Position numbers and translations under genes: made by a program. Shown piece by piece: positions 24,765 to 35,467 of a stretch of DNA of 64,000 bases. Position 1 is the first letter of the stretch; every line of letters begins with the position of its first letter. The DNA comes from Charina bottae (taxonomy: Eukaryota; Chordata; Lepidosauria; Squamata; Charinaidae). A model generated the notes under the pieces. That model was not told the origin of the DNA and did no database searches. It saw only the letters and a program-made list of their open reading frames with translations. The stretch is from NCBI GenBank assembly GCA_023362775.1, contig JALMGJ010000016.1:4329001-4393000 (forward strand), in the 5' to 3' direction.

Positions 24765-25113
24765 CAGAGCTTTCCAAACTGTGTGTCGGGACACGTTAGT
24801 GTGTCAGCTGTAGTGTCTGGGTGTGTCGTGGCTGCTGCTGCCTCCGAGCCCTGCCAGGATTCCATGCAGGTTCTAGTGCCTGCCTTGTGCCCTGCAGCCT
24901 CCAAACCTGCCCTGCCAGGATTCCACGCAGGTCCTAGTGCCTGCCTTGTGCCTTGTTGCCTCCAAACCTGCTGTGATTCCATGCAGGTCCTAGTGCCTGC
25001 CTTGTGCTCTGCTGTGAGTGTGTCGCGAAATGATGCCCTGCTGTAAGAGTGTGTCGCGAAATGATGCATGTCTGAAAAGTGTGTCACCAACATGAAAAGT
25101 TTGGAAAGTTCTG
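24765..25113. mobile_element. hAT-type MITE (349 bp) with internal minisatellite
   Basis: Ends CAGAGCTTTCCAAACTG and AAAAGTTTGGAAAGTTCTG are inverted repeats. Both flanks carry the exact 8-bp duplication GATTAGAG (24757-24764 and 25114-25121). The interior holds three units of a 56-61-bp repeat (24851-25016) and two copies of GTGTGTCGCGAAATGATGC. It is related by its termini to 2908-3317 but differs internally. Confidence 0.87.
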
Positions 25114-25121
25114 GATTAGAG

Positions 25122-27354
25122 GGTTTAGAGCCAATGGACTAAACAACCTCTTCCAAGTCTATAATTCTATGAGCAATTCTGAAACCCTTGTTCCAGGCTC
25201 CCTGGCTGGAATGGCACAAATGACCATCGGTGTTTAACCTAAAAGGCTGGAAAAATATCAATTGATTTTAATTTTAATGTGTTTAATGTCCTGCCCCCCT
25301 TCTTCCCCCACAACTGTCAGGGAAACACCAAAAAACATATTTCAAAACTAAGGAAAGTTTGGTCTGCTTATGTATTCTGTCTTGGCTATGCAGCAGAAGT
25401 TTTAGCCCAAGTTTTGATAGTCACAGATTGATACAACCCACCTCCCCCAAATCCTAAAGTGTTGCAAAAAAGGATAGAAGGTTCTCTCGAGGTCTCTAAA
25501 AGATCAAACAGTACCCTGAAAGGCAACTAACCTTTTAGATGGGAGAGTTATGTAGGTATGAAGGAAATTGAAAGAATGTTTATCATTCTGGAGAAGTGCT
25601 TGACCTTCTTGGACTACTCCATCACTTGAGAAACTCATATTTGATTCTTTGACTGATTTAGCATCTAAAACGGGAAAATTATTTAAAAAGCCAATTTGAT
25701 TCTGGTATCTTCTTAGATGACCTGTTACTCTTGGCATATTTAATGCGACATGCACACTGTTCCTAGGTTTATTGCTTCTCTGCTGGAAATCTTTTTTTTT
25801 TTTACCTATTTAATCATGACAGTGCACTATGGTGCTTTTTTTTTTCCAATACACATCCTGTGGTCTCCCTAAAATAAAAAGGAGGCATACTGGGAGGCAG
25901 TATATAAAAACCCAAGGGCAGACCATAATCTAATTTCAGAAATATAGAAATCATAATTCTTTCATGAGATTCTATATAAAACATAGGATCATAATATGCA
26001 TAAGGGAGGGGGACAAGTCACATGTTTGTTTTAGCCACCTCTTTTTAGACTACAGTTGTTCAGACCTTTAATTATTTTTTCATTTATGTTTTTCATGTCT
26101 TTCAGGGTAACTCCTCACAAAATTCCTAATCAGTAAGAACATCAAATAAGCAATAAAAGCAATAAATACATGACAAAGTTCCACCACTCACATGTTTTTT
26201 TATATATTTTATTTTCTTTCATGTGTAATTTCTCCTCCCCCCCCCCCTTTTGCGACAATAAGAGCACTTTCCTCAACACCATGGAGTGTTAACAATTCAA
26301 ATACTGCAGTTGGATTCTTGATACGCTGATTGCAAGCACTCTGTCATGTTTGCTTTATACTTTATTAAATATTCCAACTCAACACAATTAATTCCCCACT
26401 TTAATTAACAAAAAAGAAATCTATTTTGCCATGTAAAATGTCAATTCAATTCCAAAGGATTTGGTGTTGTAGATACAGCAACAGCAAAGGAAGAGATATA
26501 GTTCATTCATATGTGCAACAGAATGTTTTGGAAATGTCATAGTAACCTTTGAAAGTGACAGTTGCAGTAAAGGAAGCTTGTTTTCTTACCCTTAATTATG
26601 GGTAATGAAAAGGAGTGTCTTCAAAGAACATATTTTACTTCCTAAAGACTCATTTGGGCCTTGCATTTGTGACTGTTCATGCTGCCAATTATCCTGGTGA
26701 TAATTTCAGTATGTTGGGACCTTCCTTTCCTCTCCTGAAGGTTGCTCCTTTCATGTTATTATTTCATGGAACTATAATAAAAATTGATTTATCAATTAAA
26801 ACAGGAGAGCTGTGTAATTACCAAGCTACAACCTGCTATTTGTGAACTTGGAGAGCAAAATGGGATTACTGGAATCAGCTCTATGTGGATACACATAAGA
26901 AGAAACAGAGAGAGATTCTCTACTCTTACTTCCATATTGGCTCAGCACAAATGAGTTAACCTTACAAAGATGCTGATTTGAATAATTGTTAAATCTTTAT
27001 ACATATCATATGAGTTTTGAAGGTGTAGTATCTCTGGTTGTCAAACACCAGACACCATCTTTGAAGCAGTATACTTTGACTAAGCCAGTTCCAACTGCTT
27101 GCCATTGTTTTTAAGTAGTTTATCACATATAGTTTTCAAGAATGACTGCTATCTGATTATAATTCCATTTTTAGTAAGTTTTATGTGAAACACAAGAATT
27201 CAGTATCACTACAAGAAACACACAGCACATCCCTGATACCCAAGACTAGACAACCTGTGACCCATTGGGTCATCCTTTCAGAAATAGTTCCTTACCTAAA
27301 CAGGTAGAGGTTGCAAACTGCCTACCTGTTTACCTCTCAATCCTGACTTTTCGC
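25122..27354. other. Intergenic, no gene seen
   Basis: AT-rich sequence with homopolymer runs (T-run near 25790, C-run near 26238-26248). No exon, RNA gene or clear transposon was recognised. Confidence 0.5.
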
Positions 27355-28260
27355 TTCATACAGCAGAAATTGATGGTTTCTCCAGGGAATAGGAAAGCAT
27401 GACAGTGAGGGCAGACTTTGGCCATGGCACCAACATCAGCAGAAATATTACATCGTGCGAGTCATGCATTTTCCCTTGCTCTTTCTCTGTTGAGGTCTTG
27501 TCGAAGCCGGGTATTGACTTGTGGGAAGATGCCAGGGAGAATTTGAAATGACAGTCACATGACCTGTTGACCATAACATCCCCCCTGTTTCCATGTGGCA
27601 AAATTAGGCTGACAATATTTTTAATTATTTAATTTAATTTAATTTAATTTAATTTAATTTAATTTAATTAATTTAATTTTTTAAAATTATTTTTTATTTT
27701 TTTAGCACAATGCTGTATGGTGCCATCATCACCTCAGAAGAGTTTAGAATCCCTGCCAGCTTCTCCATTGAATTGTGGGAAGCTGTCAGGGAGCATTTGA
27801 AATGAGGATCATGTGACCACAGCTGACCGTAGCAGCACAGTGGTACTAAAGTGGTGGCATCATGGCAGCACCGATCACCTTAGAAGAGTTTGTAATTCCT
27901 TCTGGCTTCCCCACTGACTTTCCTTGTGGGAAGCTTGCAGGGAGAAATTCAGTGGGGAAGCCAGAAGGAAGTTGCAAGTCCAAGGCCAGCAGGCAGGTAA
28001 GTGGCTGCTGCTGGGTGGGGGAGGGAGTGGCCACCACGTTGCAAGCACAAAGGGACTGGGGAAGGGTGTGCTCGTGGGGGAGACTTACCTGAGCAACTTG
28101 CAATCTTCCCTGCCAGCTTCCCCATTGACTTTCTCCCTGCAAGCTTCCCATAAGCAAAGTCTTTGCTTGTGGGGAGCTGGCAGGGAGCGTCGGCAATCAT
28201 GATCTAGTTTAATCTTCCTGCCAGCTTCCCCAATGACTTGTCAGTAGTGCAGCGGCACTG
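27355..28260. repeat. Cluster of DNA hairpins related to a mariner-type MITE
   Basis: Repeated modules of the type CTGCCAGCTTCCCCATTGAC facing GGGAAGCTGGCAGGGA. Examples are 27754-27792, a perfect 19-bp palindrome (27899-27917 with 27949-27967) and 28107-28186. The same module occurs once inside the TA-flanked MITE at 59395-59799, so this block probably derives from that family by rearrangement or nested insertion. An (AATTT)n tract interrupts it at about 27630-27670. Confidence 0.6.
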
Positions 28261-29063
28261 AAGCAACCACAACTTTGCCAAATAATGTTGGTATGATGTA
28301 ATAGAGTGCTGGAAGAAAGATCTGCACATACTCTGCTGGCTGCAGTCCACCTAATTGGAAAGTGTTTGATACTTTCTAGGTTCCATTTTCCTTGGAGACA
28401 TGGAAGACTATGTTTTTTGTATCTTTGTATCTTCAAAGCTTTCTAACATGTCTACCTATTAACCTTGCTCAAACCCCATTCGAGGTCTTCTAGCTTGGGA
28501 CTTCCAGCTTTGGAAAGAACCAGCTGTGGTAGCTGGCAGGGTTTCCCCACTCTGAGGTCTAATCTGATGGAAGATATACCAGCAGTGTCACCCTCTACCC
28601 CCTTCTCACTGAATAGCAAATACCAGGCTTGGATAAGGCCTCTTTGTATTCCTTGTTTGTTCAGAAACATTTTAAAAAATACTTTATATGAAGAGCGCTT
28701 TGATGTCTATAACAGAATCCTTTAAATGTCATGGGACATGCTTCATTAATTAGTGACAGAAATTGAATGATAGAGATATAAAACTAGGGATATTTATTGA
28801 ATTAGCTCAGAAACTCTCCAGCTTCTCAACTAACAACTTCTATGGCTGTTGTCTAGAGGTTTTTATCTTTCATAATTATGGGTCAATCTTATCTCATCTT
28901 GCACATGGGCTGCAGTGGACAACACTCCAACTCATTCTAAACCAGCCATAAAATCTTCTCAGTTTCAAGCCATTTAAGAGATGCTTCCACTGTTTCATCT
29001 TCAGTGAAACAGAGTAGGATCCCCCCACCACCACAAGAATAATTGTAAAGTATTGGCTTCATT
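28261..29063. other. Intergenic, no gene seen
   Basis: Unique-looking sequence up to the retroviral target site. No coding potential was recognised. Confidence 0.5.
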
Positions 29064-29067
29064 ATAT

Positions 29068-29493
29068 TGAAGCAGGTAGGCCCAGTGGGTTTGGATTTTA
29101 TATTAGAAGCTTAATTAACATTTCTCTGTTGCAAACATAAGACAGAGATAGAAGTCTTGCCCAATGTTCTTGCACGCATACTAACCCTTGTAACACAAAG
29201 GTGCAGACGTTGTAAGTTCCCTAAACTTCCCTAAACTCGCAGATGGTGTAAGATAACTTCCCCTTTTGTATCCTGTTTTGATGTACTATGTATTAACTTG
29301 TGATACTTGTGATACCAACTGCTGGTCTTGTGATTGCATTGATTGCAAAACCTATAAAAGATCGACTCTGAGAGTAGTTCGGGGTTCAGATTTGCTGAGC
29401 TATCGCTCTGAACCTTGCTAGCAATAAACCTGTATTCTCTAACCTCGCTGGTCTCGTCTCCTGTCATTTGGGAAGGTGAGTTTTCCCGCTACA
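29068..29493 (+). repeat. ERV 5' LTR
   Basis: 426 bp, TG...CA. TATA box TATAAAA at 29353-29359 and AATAAA at 29423-29428 define U3-R-U5. Only about four substitutions distinguish it from the 3' LTR, three of them in the last 15 bp. Confidence 0.92.
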
Positions 29494-29497
29494 TTTC

Positions 29498-29515
29498 TGG
29501 CGACCGCGGCAGGAC
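29498..29515 (+). other. ERV primer binding site (probable)
   Basis: TGGCGACCGCGGCAGGAC starts 4 nt after the LTR, in the position and TGG-initial form expected for a tRNA 3'-end complement. I could not name the tRNA with confidence; an arginine isoacceptor is one candidate. Confidence 0.6.
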
Positions 29516-30171
29516 ACGACGAGGCCCTGAGGCCCCTCTGGAGGGTCACCATGCTCGCAGGGATTCGGTAAGTCAAGGGGAATTTCCCAGGCGCCATTGG
29601 ACACTTTTTGTTCCGAGGGACTTCCCAGTGATGCCAGCTCCCTGTGGCGCCGGCTGACGCCTTCAAGAACCACTTGCGAGGCAACGAGACCAGGTAGAAC
29701 CCCAGCGCTGGAAGATGAGGAGACAAGCCCTGCAGGCGAGTATTGGGGAAGGGAGCTCCAGAGGAGTACGGCTCGAGAAGACAGGAGGGGTTGATCACAC
29801 CCGAGGTGAACAGGGGCCAGAGTTGGCCGGCTGTGGGCCCTCGAAAAAATCCCTATTGAGCCGGGAAAAGCCGGTGAGCCGGAATACTGGCGAGACTGAG
29901 GGGTAAAAGGAAAGGAGGGGAGGTTACGTGTTGTGATTGCTGTGTTAATGTTCGCTGCGTTTCCCTATGGTGACCGTTGAGTGTCCGGCACCTTGGGCCA
30001 GTGAGAAGCGGTTGAAGTCTGCAGTTCCCAGTGGAGACCGTGGCTGTCCGGCTCCCTGGGTCAGGCTTGAGAGCGTGACCAGTCCCTCCGTGTTATCCCG
30101 AGAGCGAAGGACCCCTTACCTTCCTCTCAACCCCCTTCCCTCATTGTCTTTTCTGGTGCCCTGGGAGGAAT

Positions 30172-30430
30172 ATGGGTGGTGGAGGAAGTGTGCCCCTCAC
30201 TCTGTTAGGCTGTATGCTGCAACATTTTAAATCTGCCTATGTCAGTCAGGACTACAGCATTAAGTGGAGCAGAATGCAGTTAAAACGCTTTTGTAAGGGA
30301 GAATGGCCAACCTTTCAAGTTGGGTGGCCGGCCAAGGGTACATTTGCCATCCCATGGAAGGCCATCCCGATCAGGCCCCCTACATCGATGTGTGGCTCGA
30401 TTTAATCCAACACATTTCAGCCCCCTTCAG
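30172..30430 (+). pseudogene. ERV gag, matrix fragment
   Basis: Starts ATG-Gly (MGGGGS), which fits an N-myristoylated matrix protein. It continues with WPTFQVGWP, a hallmark of gammaretroviral matrix. The original frame ends after about 77 codons. The following matrix part (residues resembling GHPDQAPYIDVW) is in another frame, so there is a frameshift near 30350. Downstream capsid and nucleocapsid are not recognisable. This was the viral structural protein that targets the plasma membrane and drives assembly; it is inactive here. Confidence 0.7.
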
Positions 30431-30471
30431 TGGAAACCCCTTTCAAGATAGCTGTTCTGTAGGATAAATAG

Positions 30472-30670
30472 CCTTTAAAGGCTGCCAGCGTGTGCTGGGA
30501 GGCTGTTTGTGGGAGAGCAATAACCTTTAAAATTAGCCAGCGTGTGCTGGGGGGTTATTGGGAGACAGGACCTTAAATTTATCTGGTGAACGAGTCCAGC
30601 GCGTGCTGGAGGTTCTAAATAAGGACCTTAAATTTGGTTACCAAATAAATCCAGCGCTTGCTGGAGGTCC
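30472..30670 (+). repeat. Four tandem units each with a CCAGCG..GCTGG palindrome
   Basis: Degenerate 52-59-bp units, each containing CCTTTAAA/CCTTAAATTT followed by the palindrome CCAGCGTGTGCTGG or a close variant, at 30485-30498, 30537-30550, 30596-30609 and 30651-30664. They lie in the ERV interior just after the gag fragment. Confidence 0.8.
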
Positions 30671-32309
30671 TGGATCTAAGAGAAAATAACATTCAGAAGA
30701 GAACAACTTTCAATTGTGCGGTCCCTCGACTGCACTCCTCCCCCCACCCATCCATTCCTGTTCCTGTGATCTCCTCATGGGCTTCCGCTGCCGGCCACGG
30801 GCGGCTGCCGCGGCCAGCAAAGACACGAGGCCGGTGAGGATGGAAAGAACAGGAAAACCCCAAAAAAACCCCAAAAAACCCTTTAAATGTGTTTTAAGAA
30901 ACTGGAAGCTTTTAAAACCCAAGGCGGCATGACCCCTGCAAGTCAAGCCTTGGAGCCTTTTGCTCTGATGTCTGGCCATTCTATCCACCTATTTACGTCT
31001 GCCACTGGCCCCACCATGGTACATTGGACTCTGATTATCTCCAAGCATTCTTTAATTACTTAATCTCAATGGCCCAGCAGATTCACTGGAACAAGTGGCA
31101 TTTTTGTTCCTAACAAGCTGCTCTTAGCCGCACCTCCCTACCACCTCCAGAAGAAGGAGAGGGGGAGGAGGATGGCATCCCTATGCCCCCCCCTCACAAA
31201 GTGATATTACAACTGGCCCTTGTTAGCCAAAAGTGCCCCAAAGGTCCAGAGAGAACTGTAAAAACTCCAAGCCCTTATGGCTGCATTCACTGAAAAAGAA
31301 GGAAAAATGCATGAACAGGCTAACATTCTTGTGGCTGCCCTTCAGCAAGAAATCACTTACCATAAGAATATGGGGGCCATCCAACTGCTGTCAGCTAAGC
31401 CTCCAAAATGTGTGTGTGCCTGAAAGGGTGTGTTTAAGTTGTGAAATTGCGTGAGTTTGTCTTTTTCCCTCCCCATTGCCCAAATCTCCCCTGTCATGTT
31501 TCAATAACAGCCTCTGTTTTGTACGGTTTGAATGCTGTTTTCCTGTGTGTGTGCGTAACTATCTAGGCTCTGCCTTCCACCCTTGCGGGGGAAGAGGAGG
31601 GGGGAGAAAAAACCCCACAAGAGCTCTGCCTCCCTGATATGAGCAGAACTAGAATACTGAGAAGTAACCGAGAAAATGCACACAAAAGCTCCTCTTGCCT
31701 GTGTTGGCTCCCTAGAATATGGAAATGCCTTAAGTAAGAAAATGCCTTAAGTAAGCATGTAGATAGAACTGGGAATTTTCCGGAAGATGGGCAAGGAGAC
31801 AGGGGAAAAGGCAAGGATTTTCCGATGCACACGGGGTTGATAATAAATCAGCTAAACTTTGGACCCCTTTACTAGAATTTTATCTGAGTCTTAACTTATG
31901 AGTGTGTGGTTGTGTGTGTATGTTTTCAGTTTGTTGAACTGTGTGGTGTGTGAATAACAAAAAGAAAGAAGAGTTTTTTATTTCTGAAGATTTTGGCAAT
32001 AATGGAGCCTCCATGGATTGGCATAGTCTATCTGAAGGTTTTTTTTCCCCCTTTTTGAAAATTTTTACTGCAAAAGCAGTCTACTCCTTACATTACATTA
32101 TGTCAATGCTCATTCTCATTCATCCTTCTAGGCATGTTTTTGGATTTTTATTTTTATGCATGTTCTATCTCACACATCAGAAGTTGCTGATGTGGTGAGT
32201 GCATGCGTGGGGGAAAGGAATCATATACTGGGAGATTAAGGATTTTGCATACCCTGAGCTATTTGTTTTTGCTTCTGTAACACGCTTAAATGCATTATTT
32301 GACTATAAG
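30671..32309 (+). other. ERV interior, degenerate, no retroviral pol seen
   Basis: Possible gag-like remnant at about 31240-31400, a charged, Gln/Ala-rich stretch (resembling ALMAAFTEKEGKMHEQA). The rest, especially 31830-32309, is AT-rich and unrecognised. No reverse transcriptase or integrase motif occurs in the sense orientation. Confidence 0.5.
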
Positions 32310-35300
32310 CTATTTGGACTGGTTCAGTAATACCAAGGTGGGGGCATGGACCTGAGCCACGGGCTCCCAGGAGCGGTCTTCTGGCCTGTACACTTTCCAG
32401 TCAACCAGATACTGGAGGCGCCCTCTCCGTGTGCGGGAGTCCAAGATACGGGCCACCTCAAACTCCTCCTGGCCATCCACCATCACCGGTGGCGGTGGTG
32501 TTACCGAGGGACGATGGGGATCCGGAGGGACGGCAGGCACCAGGAGGGACCGGTGGAACACGGGGTGGATCTGGAGAGATGGGGGCAGGTCCAGGCGGAA
32601 AGCCACGGGGTTGACGCGTTCCACCACCGGGGTACTGGGAAGAACGGACGGGAAGAAACGGGGGTGGTAGCCGTAAAGGGTCATGAAAGGGGTCTGCTGG
32701 GTTGAAGAATGGAGGGAGTTATTGTAGGCGAACTCTGCCAGAGGGAGCAGGTCTGCCTAGTCATCTTGCTGGTGCCCCACGTAGCACCGTAGGTACTGCT
32801 CCAGCACCCCGTTCACCCTCTTGGTCTGGCCGTCCGACTGGGGGTGGTGCGACGAGGAGAGGTGCACCTCCGTGCCGAGCAGGGTGTGTAGCGCCTTCCA
32901 AAAGTGGGAGGAGAACTGGGAGCCCCGGTCGCTCACCACCTGCTCCGGGAGGCCTTGTAGCTGAAAGATGTGCTGCACGTACAGCTGCGCCGTCTCCCGA
33001 GCCGTCGGGAGGCCAGCACACGGGATGAAGTGTCCCATTTTACTGAAGAGATCCACCACCACCAAGATGCAGGAATAGGGGCCGGCCCTGGGGAGGTCGG
33101 TGATAAAGTCCATGGACAGGGTGTGCCAGGGGCATGGTGGAGTGGGCAGAGGGTGAAGGAGTCCTGAGGGTTTGCCCGGCTGGTTCTTCACTCAGCGGCA
33201 CACTTCGCCGGTCTGCACGTAGCGTGCCACGTCCGCCTGGACCCGGGGCCACCAGAACTCTCGGGTCAGCAGGTGCAAAGTCTTATAGCACCCGAAATGT
33301 CCAGCCGGGCACGTGTCATGGCACAAGGCGAGAACTTCCCCCCGTAGGGGCCCAGCCGGTATACACAAGCGGCCCTGGTGCGTTAGGAGCCCATCAGCAA
33401 CCGCGTAGTCTGAAGGGCCCGGTGCATGGGCTTGCTGCAGGCGGCCAAGCTGCTCTTGGGTCCAGGGGTCCCTAGCCTGCTGCTCTCGGAGCCGGTCCCG
33501 AAATGTGGGCTGGGGAACGGTGGACGCGAACACCTCTGGGGCCAGTACGGTGGTCAGGGAGGCAGTCAGGTCTGCCATGGGCGTGTACTCCGGCTTCCGA
33601 GATAACGCATCGGCCCACTTGTTTTGAGCGCTCGGAATGTACTCGATCCGGAAATTGAAGCGGGTGAAGAAGAGCGACCAACGGATCTGCTGCTGGTTCA
33701 AGCATCGGGCCGTCTGCAGATGCTCCAGGTTCCAGTGGTCCGTCCGGATGACCACCGGATGTCGGGCACCCTCCAAATGATGCCTCCACGCCTCGAAGGC
33801 CGTCTTTATGGCTAGCAGCTTCCGCTCCCAAATGGTGTAGTTACGCTCTGCAGGGGTGAACTGGCGGGAATAGTAGGCACAGGGACGCAAGGGCTCCATA
33901 GGGGTGGCCTGCTGCGAGAGGACCGCCCCGATGGCATAGCTGGAGGCGTCCTCCTCCACGACGAACGGGAGCTGGGGGTCTGGGTGTCGCAGCACTGGTT
34001 CCGTGGCGAAGCGGCTCTTTAGGTGTTGGAATGCCTGCTCCGCCTCTGCAGTCCACTGGAACGTCTCACAGGGTTTCAGTAGCCGGGTGAGCGGCACCGC
34101 CAAAGCGGCATAGCCCTCAATAAATTGCCTGTAATAGTTCGCGAACCCCAGGAACCGTTGGAGCTCCTTTCGGTTCCTGGGAGCTTGCCATTGCGTCACC
34201 GAGGTGACCTTGGCTGGGTCCATGGCTACACCCTCAGGAGTAAGGCGGTGGCCCAGGAAGTCCACTTCCCGGACATGGAACTCGCACTTCTCCAGTTTTG
34301 CGTAAAGCCGGTGCTCCCGGAGCCGCTGCAGAACCGTACGGACATGCTCCACATGCCGGGCGTGGTCCCTGGAGTAGATCAGGATGTCATCGAGATAGAC
34401 CACTACAAACTGGTCCAATAGGTCCCGAAACACATCGTTAATAAAGCGCTGGAAGACGGCGGGCGCATTACAAAGTCCGAAAGGCATGACCAGATACTTG
34501 TACTGCCCATAGCGCGTCCCAAAGGCCGTCTTCCATTCATCCCCATCCCGGATCCTGACCAGGTTGTAGGCGCCGCGCAGGTCCAGCTTGGTGAACAGCT
34601 GGGCCTGGCGCACCCGATCCAGTAGTTCTGGTATCAAGGGGAGTGGGTCCCGGTCCCGGATGGTTATCCAGTTCAGCGCCCGATAGTCATTGCAAAGCCT
34701 CAGCTCCCTGCACTTCTTTTTCACAAAGAGCACAGGGGCTGAGGTCGGGGATCTGGAGGGCCGAATGAAACCCCTCTGCTGGTTCTTTGCTAAAAAGTCC
34801 CAGAGGGCGGCCTGTTCCGGCTCCGACAAAGAGTACAGCCGGCCTGCGGGCAGGGGAGCATCAGGCTTGAGGTTGATCCCGCAATCGTAGGGCCGATGGG
34901 GCGGTAACCGGTCTGCCCCCTTCTCCTCAAAGACATCCCCGAACTCCTGGTATTCCGGGGGAAGGGCAGGAGTCCACTCGGTGCTGGCGGCCCCCAGGAG
35001 TGCCTTGACAGCCAGGTGCGGGCAAGGTTCCCGGAACTGGAGTCGCTGACGCGCCCAGTCTATCATGGGGTTGTGCCGCTCCAGCCAGTCTATCCCCAGC
35101 ACCAGCGGGAACCGGGGCATCTTGGTAATGTCCATGCACAGCCGCTCCTGGTGCTGGAACACAACCATGGTGAGGAGCGCCGTCTCCTGGCTCACCGGGC
35201 CCGATTGCAGCAGCCGCCCGTCAATGGCTTCCACGGACATGGGCACCTTCTTTGCGCGGAGCGGGACCTGCTGCTGGGCCGCAAAGTCACTGTCCATATA

Positions 35301-35467
35301 GGAGCGGGAAGCCCCGGAGTCCACTAGGCCATGGGCCAGGAGCCACTGCCTCGGCCGCAGCTTGACCGGCAGCAGCAGGTGCTGGAGTTCCTCTCCTGTT
35401 GGCCTGTGGGCAGAGGCGGCACGCCCCAGGTTGCTCGGCCGGCACTGACCTGGGGCTGCCAGTTTCC
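32310..35467 (-). pseudogene. Gypsy pol: protease, RT, RNase H, integrase, chromodomain
   Basis: Expressed by -1 frameshift from gag. Order on the minus strand: aspartic protease DSGAS (about 35321); reverse transcriptase with KLDLRGAYN and catalytic YLDD (34386-34397); RNase H; a tether with WADALSR; integrase; chromodomain with [10 protein letters not shown] and SWEP (about 32340-32480). Lesions: TGA at 33192-33194, TAG at 32757-32759. One integrase zinc-finger cysteine is replaced by Gly (33207-33209). The position normally holding the catalytic Glu of the D,D,E triad, in the TERVN-type motif, is Lys (32820-32822). The frame is otherwise open over 3.1 kb, so it decayed recently. It would have copied and integrated the element. 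Confidence 0.85.

Noticed and set aside
27631..27675. CRISPR-like array of short repeats
   Set aside because: A plain (AATTT)n microsatellite in a vertebrate genome, with no spacers.
32702..33475. Long + strand open frames at 32.3-36.3 kb
   Set aside because: They are antisense shadows of the GC-rich Gypsy gag-pol, whose motifs are all on the minus strand.
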